The notes below the pieces were generated by a model, which saw only the letters and a program-made list of their open reading frames with translations, did no database searches and was not told where the DNA came from. Made by a program: the position numbers and the translations under genes. From JANLTX01 sp049840835 (GTDB lineage: Bacteria; Armatimonadota; Armatimonadia; Armatimonadales; Armatimonadaceae), in the NCBI GenBank assembly GCA_049840835.1, contig JASGJG010000012.1, positions 248,001 through 312,000 on the forward strand: a stretch of DNA of 64,000 bases, in the 5' to 3' direction. Below are positions 58,916-64,000 of this stretch, one piece after another (the stretch's first letter is position 1; the number at the start of each line of letters is the position of its first letter).

Positions 58916-61126
58916 ATGACGGAATCATCCATGCACCCTGCCTTTCAAAAATTCCAATCCAGCTCTTTAGAGAGGATGAGAGTCGCCGTCCGCCGCCTTC
59001 GTGCTCAGCAGATTCGCGCACTCCTAAACCAACCGGGGACTATAGATATACCAACCTTCAATAAAGAAGTATGGGGCTTTGAAAGTAGTGCGCTATTAGA
59101 TGGTCAGAATATCAAGGGGCAACTCTTTGAGAGTAATCTGTCTCCAGAGCAAATAATCCTTTTACAAGCAGCCATTGATGAAGGGCGTATCGAGATTCAT
59201 GGGAACCTTGTTTGGAAGTCCGCCTCGGGCGTATTTGCGCCAAGAACTAGCAGCAATGCTCTTCGCCAGCAGCACATTGATAACGCCATTACTATTCTCA
59301 ACCAGAAAGACCTTGCGCCTTTCGATAAAGCAAAGCAGCTAGGTCTCATTTCCGGTATTGGCAAGAGCACGGCCACCGGGCTGGTAATGTTGTTCCACCC
59401 AACCGAGTTCGCCCTGCATAACAACAAGTCCACCTCGGCACTGAAAAGCCTCGGCTACGATACCTCTTCTCCAGAAGCCTTTCAAAGTTCTGCGAAAGCT
59501 CTAAAAGAAGCCGTGGAGGCTAAGGACTTTCTGGAGCTAGACTGGTTTCTCACTCTTTCCTCAGAGGGGCAATTCGTAACCGAAGATAAGCCCCATTACT
59601 GGTGGGTATGCCAGGGCACCACCTATAAGCTGGAGCGCGAGGGAGAGTTTATCTGGGCACCTAAGGTCACCAAGAGCGGGCGGCCCGTTTCCTACCACGA
59701 AGCCGTAGCAAAGGTAGAGGCAGGCGACCTCATAGTGCATTACTCGAACAAGGCAATCCGATCGGTTGGTATTGCCCGAGATAATCCCACTATTAGCCCT
59801 CAGCCCATGTCTATACGAGGCAATGGCTGGGCAGAAGAAGGGCACTATGTTTCGATGGAGTATTTTGTGCTTGACTCCCCTATTCGGCTAGAGGCTATTC
59901 CAAAGCACTGGCGTATCAAGGCACCCAATGGGCCTTTCAATATAAATGGCGAGGTGAATCAGGGCTACCTGTTTAGCCTATCCCGTGAGTTTATAGAGAA
60001 TCTGCGAAGTAAGTTTGCGGAGAATCTAAAAGATACTCCGTTAAGGAAAGAAGCCCCCTCCACGCCAAAAGCATCGCTAAGGCCCAGGCAGTCAGCAAGT
60101 GTAGCCAGAGAGCTCCCAGATTCGTACAACACGACTACAGACGAGCTGACGATAGCTGCTGAGAAGCTTGATATTCTGCCACCCAGCTATGTAGAGCCGA
60201 GTTTCGATGCGATTTACGCCGCTATTAACTCTCAGCAACTACGTATTTCACGGCGGATGCTACTGCGCTATCATCTGAGCCTCAAGACTCGCTCCTTCGT
60301 GATTCTGGCGGGGCCGAGCGGTACGGGTAAGACCTGGCTTGGCGAAGCCTATGCCGAGGCTGTTGGCGCGAAATATCTTGTGGTGCCAGTTGCGCCGAAT
60401 TGGACCACGAACGAAGACCTTCTGGGGTATCAGAACCCTATCAGTGGCGCCTATCATGACACGGCCTTAAGCCAGTTTTTGCGTGCGGCTGGCAGTACTT
60501 TCACGAAAGCCCAAAAACATAGCTATGCCCCCCAGCCCTACCATCTGATTCTGGACGAAATGAACCTGGCACGGGTGGAGTACTACTTTGCCCGCTTCCT
60601 GTCAGCTATGGAGCAGCGTGCTCGTAGCGCATCTGGCACAGCTTCCATGGAGCTTGCCCCCAACGATAACGTCCTTCTTCCGCCCAATCTGGTGTTTGTA
60701 GGCACGGTGAACATGGATGAGACCACACATGGATTTGCCGACAAGGTCTTTGACCGCGCTCAGCTGATTGAGTTGGAGATGGACAAATCCATGCTTCTAC
60801 AACATCTAGGCGATGCACCCTGTGCCGAGGTACTCGTTCTAGTCTGGGAGGCGGTAGGGTCAGTGGCCCCCTTTGCGTTCCGTGTGGTCGATGAGATTCT
60901 AGCCTATCTCAAACAGGCAGAAATATATGGCGTGGGATGGGAGCAAGCTCTCGATGAGCAGCTTCTTCAGAAGATCCTGCCGAAGCTAAAGGGGGCAGAT
61001 CCTCAGGTAGGAGAGGCACTTCGGCGTTTTGTGAGTTTGACCGAGGGCAGATTCCCTCTCAGCCACGAGAAGGCGAGTCGTATCTTGAGTCTCTACAACT
61101 CACACGGTATTGCTTCATATTTCTAG
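58916..61126 (+). CDS. McrB-like AAA GTPase with EVE domain
   Basis: 736 residues. The N-terminal part (about 1-200) is helical and unassigned. Residues about 225-370 match an EVE/PUA-like domain (HYWWVCQGTTYKLEREGEFIWAP ... VSYHEAVAKVEAGDLIVHYSN), a reader of modified bases. The C-terminal AAA domain has GPSGTGKT (about 466-473), LILDEMNLARVEYYF, and GTVNMDETTH near 597-606, the McrB hallmark. With the next gene it forms a type IV restriction system that cuts phage DNA bearing modified bases. The eight-base gap shows an operon. Confidence 0.87.
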   Translation: MTESSMHPAFQKFQSSSLERMRVAVRRLRAQQIRALLNQPGTIDIPTFNKEVWGFESSALLDGQNIKGQLFESNLSPEQIILLQAAIDEGRIEIHGNLVWKSASGVFAPRTSSNALRQQHIDNAITILNQKDLAPFDKAKQLGLISGIGKSTATGLVMLFHPTEFALHNNKSTSALKSLGYDTSSPEAFQSSAKALKEAVEAKDFLELDWFLTLSSEGQFVTEDKPHYWWVCQGTTYKLEREGEFIWAPKVTKSGRPVSYHEAVAKVEAGDLIVHYSNKAIRSVGIARDNPTISPQPMSIRGNGWAEEGHYVSMEYFVLDSPIRLEAIPKHWRIKAPNGPFNINGEVNQGYLFSLSREFIENLRSKFAENLKDTPLRKEAPSTPKASLRPRQSASVARELPDSYNTTTDELTIAAEKLDILPPSYVEPSFDAIYAAINSQQLRISRRMLLRYHLSLKTRSFVILAGPSGTGKTWLGEAYAEAVGAKYLVVPVAPNWTTNEDLLGYQNPISGAYHDTALSQFLRAAGSTFTKAQKHSYAPQPYHLILDEMNLARVEYYFARFLSAMEQRARSASGTASMELAPNDNVLLPPNLVFVGTVNMDETTHGFADKVFDRAQLIELEMDKSMLLQHLGDAPCAEVLVLVWEAVGSVAPFAFRVVDEILAYLKQAEIYGVGWEQALDEQLLQKILPKLKGADPQVGEALRRFVSLTEGRFPLSHEKASRILSLYNSHGIASYF

Positions 61127-61134
61127 GTCACTCA

Positions 61135-62724
61135 ATGCTGCCTGAGTTCATACGATTTCGCACTCCCTCTGGGGAGCTTATAGAGGCGCCTGGAGAGTGG
61201 CAGACAGCTCTTATGGAGATCTCTATCGATCCCATAGAGTGGCCCACGGCCATTCTCTTGAGGAACGGAGAACCCCTGAAACTTTTCCAGCAGTTTCTAG
61301 CGGGTGAGCTACGCATTCTAGCAAGTTGGCCACTCTCGGGAACAGGGAACTATCAGCTGGAGCTTACCACTGGCTCCATTCAATCCAGCCAGGTCGTTAC
61401 TGTTCGACCACAAAAAATCTCGGAAGCCGACTATCTCAAGCTGCTCACGGATCTCCAGTTTCGTCTACCGAATGCTGTGGCTCTGGGACTACAAAAGTGT
61501 GGAGGTCTCGGTGGGGTTGAATTACTCTCTCCCAGTGAGTCCACCTATCCGGAAGAGCTTGCTCGCTTGAGGGATGCGGTTTCTGGTTGTCGGGATTTTC
61601 CTGGTCTTGCGAACCTTCTTCCTAGAGTCGCTCGGGACCCGCATCAGATTCTGACGACCACCAGTCCCTGGGTGCCACGAGAGCGGGCGCGCCGTCCGCA
61701 CCCGGCAAGATTGGCACAGGCGCTTGCCCGTGGTGGGAACCTGACCGAAGACTATCTACCGGATAGAGTCATTGATAGCCGGGTAGAGCGCTCGCTCGAT
61801 ACCTATGAAAATCAACTGCTACGGGTGTATTGCCAAGAAGTCGAGCTACGGCTGCGGCGGCTTTTAGGAACAAGGGTTCGCTCTTTGGAGGCAGATGCTC
61901 TGGCGCTGCTTCAGCAGTTTACTCGCGCTCGACGAAGCGCCTCGTTTCTGGAAGAAGTATCCCTTCCTCAGCACTTAGCTACGCGGCCTACTATGGTCCT
62001 GCTGAAGCGCCCCGAGTACCGGGCCGTGCTAGATGGCTATTCCAGGCTACATCGGAGTATGGCTATCCGCCTGGATAACGATCTCTTAGATGCTCCCCTG
62101 GAAAACCTACCGAAACTGTACCAACAATGGTGCACTCTTGAGCTTCTCAGTGCCCTGCTGGAGGTCGCTCATCAGCGGGGGTTTATCGTTCAAGATTCAT
62201 CGATGATCCAGCGGGATAGTTCGGGGTTCTTTGTTCGGATTCTGCCGAATGGTCGCGCCGCAGTGGTTCTCACTCACCCGGAAAAGCAGCTGACAGTCTA
62301 CCTGACCCCCGAAATGCGGTTCACGGCCTCGGGCAAGCTACGGAGTATCAGTTTCACACAGCAACCCGATGTTACTCTCTGGCTGGAGGATTCTCAGGAT
62401 CGCCGCCAGCTCTATCTTTTCGATCCCAAGTACAAGCTAGATAGCGAAATCGAAAGGTTGTCCAGCCAACCTAAGAAACTGGATATTGATAAGATGCATA
62501 CCTATCGGGATGCGATTCGAGATTCCCAGGGAAACCTGGTTGTCCAGTTCGCCGCCATTCTCTACCCAGGAAAGACGATTGCCTTTTCGGGAATTAACGG
62601 CCCATCCCATCTGGAGGGCGCCCCTCTGGTTGCTATTTCCGCGCTACCCACGCGAGCGGAAGCGCTCCAAGACATACTGCATTTTATTCTAGGCCAGGCA
62701 CTAGCGCAGTTTGCCAACGAGTAG
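61135..62724 (+). CDS. McrC-like nuclease subunit (DUF2357 + PD-(D/E)XK)
   Basis: 529 residues. The N-terminal strand-rich region and helical centre (ERSLDTYENQLLRVYCQEVELRLRRLLG) fit DUF2357-type McrC relatives. The nuclease core is QPDVTLWLED ... LYLFDPKYKLD, giving D (about 411) and D-x-K (about 429-431), followed by DKMHTYRDAIRD. It pairs with the EVE-McrB GTPase as the cleavage subunit. It converges on, and overlaps by 24 bases, the SGNH hydrolase gene. Confidence 0.8.
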   Translation: MLPEFIRFRTPSGELIEAPGEWQTALMEISIDPIEWPTAILLRNGEPLKLFQQFLAGELRILASWPLSGTGNYQLELTTGSIQSSQVVTVRPQKISEADYLKLLTDLQFRLPNAVALGLQKCGGLGGVELLSPSESTYPEELARLRDAVSGCRDFPGLANLLPRVARDPHQILTTTSPWVPRERARRPHPARLAQALARGGNLTEDYLPDRVIDSRVERSLDTYENQLLRVYCQEVELRLRRLLGTRVRSLEADALALLQQFTRARRSASFLEEVSLPQHLATRPTMVLLKRPEYRAVLDGYSRLHRSMAIRLDNDLLDAPLENLPKLYQQWCTLELLSALLEVAHQRGFIVQDSSMIQRDSSGFFVRILPNGRAAVVLTHPEKQLTVYLTPEMRFTASGKLRSISFTQQPDVTLWLEDSQDRRQLYLFDPKYKLDSEIERLSSQPKKLDIDKMHTYRDAIRDSQGNLVVQFAAILYPGKTIAFSGINGPSHLEGAPLVAISALPTRAEALQDILHFILGQALAQFANE

Positions 62725-63993
62725 GAGCGCGCCGGGATAGAACGCGGTGCCGTTGTAGCGCTCCGGTCGGTCCATGATTTCCTGGCGCGTGGCGAGTATC
62801 TTCACTTTGTCGGGCTGCATGGGATGGATTTCGATACGGACCGTATGCTCGGTATCCGGCAGGTCTGCGCCAATAAGAAGTGTGGCCAGGCGGAAGTACT
62901 GACAGAAGGCATCGAAACGGGGCACGATGCGCGGTGCCTGATTGTCCAGCGTGACAATGACCTGCCCACAATCCGGTCCAATTACATCGTAGAGGGCGGC
63001 ATAGGTGCCCCAGAAGCGAAATGTCAGCGATTCGCCAGGCTTGTTACCACGATAGAGTCCGCCAGTCATTTCGGCCAGACTCTTCGCTACCGGATCGGTG
63101 GCTGGGTCCAACTTCACAAATCCTGAGGACAGTAACTCTGGTGTTAAAGGAATCAGGATAGCGCCCTCGTAGTTGGCCGCATTGAGGGGTGCGGGCAGCT
63201 TTGCTGTTCTACGCCCTTTCGAGGCGGCTTTAATCGGCTCCAGCGAACGAATTATGGCCTGGGTGTATAGCTCATGTCCGGTTTCGGGGTAGGGATGCAC
63301 GCCATCTCCTGCGAACACGATTTTATCTCCCAGTGCCGCTTTCTCGGCGTCCGTTTTGGGCAGAGGCGCCTGCCAGACTAGCTTCCCTTCTTTGGCGAGC
63401 CGAGCCACCTCGGTAGCTAAATGGATACTGGGAATCCCATAGCGGTCGGCGATCTGTTCCATCACAGTGGCTGCACGAGGAGACTTGCCTTCCATCAGCG
63501 GCGCAAAGGTGGTTTCGGTCACAGTATACACAAAACAAAGGTCGCACTCAGGCAATGTCTTTCGGGTCTGGCGGACGATGCCTTCCATACACCGCGTAAT
63601 CTGCTCAGGAGGTGCGCCGCTATCGTTGACCGCAAACTCCACAAAGAGCAGGTCTGGTTTCTTGCTGAGCATGTCTTTCTGCAGGCGGAATACGCCCAGA
63701 TCCGACCCGGTACCCCCAATAGCGGCGTTTATCTCGGAGAACTGAGTGCCAGGGTAGGTCTTCTGGAAATAGGCCAGTGTCTTAGGTCGCCAACCGGGCT
63801 GCGCGGTTATAGAGCCGCCAAGATACCCAATCTTGAGCGCTCCACCCGACTTCTGTACACGGCGAAAGAAATGGGGCCAGCCCTGCCTGGGCTGACATTC
63901 TTTTGCGGGTGTGAGAACAATCTCAGGGGTCTGCGCCGCGGCCAGCGAAGCAACAGTCAGTAGCAGAGCGCAGGCAAGAAAAAGCCGGTTCAT
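62701..63993 (-). CDS. Secreted SGNH/GDSL hydrolase
   Basis: 430 residues with a clear signal peptide (NRLFLACALLLTVASLAAAQ, cleavage near 20). The SGNH blocks are GYLGGSIT (Ser61), AIGGTGSD, FAVNDSG (Asn123) and DGVHPYPETGH (Asp/His). The C-terminal 190 residues form a second beta-rich domain, perhaps carbohydrate-binding. Members of this family are esterases acting on acetylated polysaccharides such as xylan. It probably belongs to the stable chromosome beside the island, since no mobile feature lies on its side. Confidence 0.88.
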   Translation of the reverse strand: MNRLFLACALLLTVASLAAAQTPEIVLTPAKECQPRQGWPHFFRRVQKSGGALKIGYLGGSITAQPGWRPKTLAYFQKTYPGTQFSEINAAIGGTGSDLGVFRLQKDMLSKKPDLLFVEFAVNDSGAPPEQITRCMEGIVRQTRKTLPECDLCFVYTVTETTFAPLMEGKSPRAATVMEQIADRYGIPSIHLATEVARLAKEGKLVWQAPLPKTDAEKAALGDKIVFAGDGVHPYPETGHELYTQAIIRSLEPIKAASKGRRTAKLPAPLNAANYEGAILIPLTPELLSSGFVKLDPATDPVAKSLAEMTGGLYRGNKPGESLTFRFWGTYAALYDVIGPDCGQVIVTLDNQAPRIVPRFDAFCQYFRLATLLIGADLPDTEHTVRIEIHPMQPDKVKILATRQEIMDRPERYNGTAFYPGALLLVGKLR

Positions 63994-64000
63994 GGAGTTC

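Overview
The window is a dense accessory (defence) island carried by a free-living, environmental bacterium with moderately high GC. The phylum cannot be fixed from the sequence. Large serine recombinases, a GH71/99-like glycosidase, a secreted SGNH hydrolase and RHS/multi-domain glycosyltransferase giants would fit Armatimonadota, Chloroflexota or similar soil lineages. Two AT-rich inserts (about 36.4-38.6 kb and 51.5-54.5 kb) and patches of plasmid-type genes show repeated acquisition. I see no CRISPR array, no rRNA, no intact tRNA and no intact insertion sequence.

Layout. 1-6.9 kb: left edge of a class 1 DISARM locus (drmD complete, drmMI cut by the window edge), a large serine recombinase, a small orphan, then the 3' half of a tRNA-Lys(CTT) gene followed by its terminator. 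That tRNA half looks like the right-hand scar of an integrated element. 6.9-8.7 kb: two ordinary-looking genes (GH71/99-like glycosidase, DUF457 membrane hydrolase); the second ends inside a tRNA D-arm fragment. 8.8-10.8 kb: an XRE repressor divergent from an autoinducer-synthase-like acyltransferase and a 7TM sensor lacking a kinase domain, with paired 14-bp operators between them.

11.1-25.1 kb: a continuous plus-strand block of three candidate defence modules. (i) A sigma-like protein, an acidic HTH protein, an ImmA/IrrE peptidase-UvrD helicase fusion, and a Fe-S four-Cys PD-(D/E)XK-like protein whose catalytic residues appear lost. (ii) A bacterial ubiquitin-like set: Ubl, E2, JAB peptidase, E1. 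(iii) A four-TM protein, a metallo-beta-lactamase-fold protein, an E2-E1 fusion (Cap2-like) and a second JAB peptidase (Cap3-like), with neither a Ubl nor a CD-NTase. This block is the best candidate for an undescribed system.

25.1-30.8 kb: a second large serine recombinase with its small companion, then tightly overlapped minus-strand genes (ParB-like, SWIM zinc finger, DUF932) of plasmid/integrative-element type. 30.9-36.4 kb: two large multi-domain glycosyltransferases. 36.6-47.6 kb: an RHS toxin of 2679 residues, its putative immunity gene and a large upstream partner. 48-58.4 kb: a decayed gene, an HTH regulator, an Mrr-like nuclease, replication-type winged-helix proteins, an AT-rich STAND NTPase with HTH and its small partner, two small membrane proteins, a replication-relaxation protein and a VirD4/HerA-like ATPase, that is, a plasmid-like backbone. 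58.7-64 kb: a decayed tRNA-Lys-like remnant, an EVE-McrB/McrC-like type IV restriction pair, and a secreted SGNH hydrolase.

The tRNA-Lys fragments at 6.8, 8.1 and 58.7 kb suggest that the island grew by repeated integration and rearrangement around tRNA-Lys genes. Functions of known families are stated from motifs read by eye; no database search was possible.
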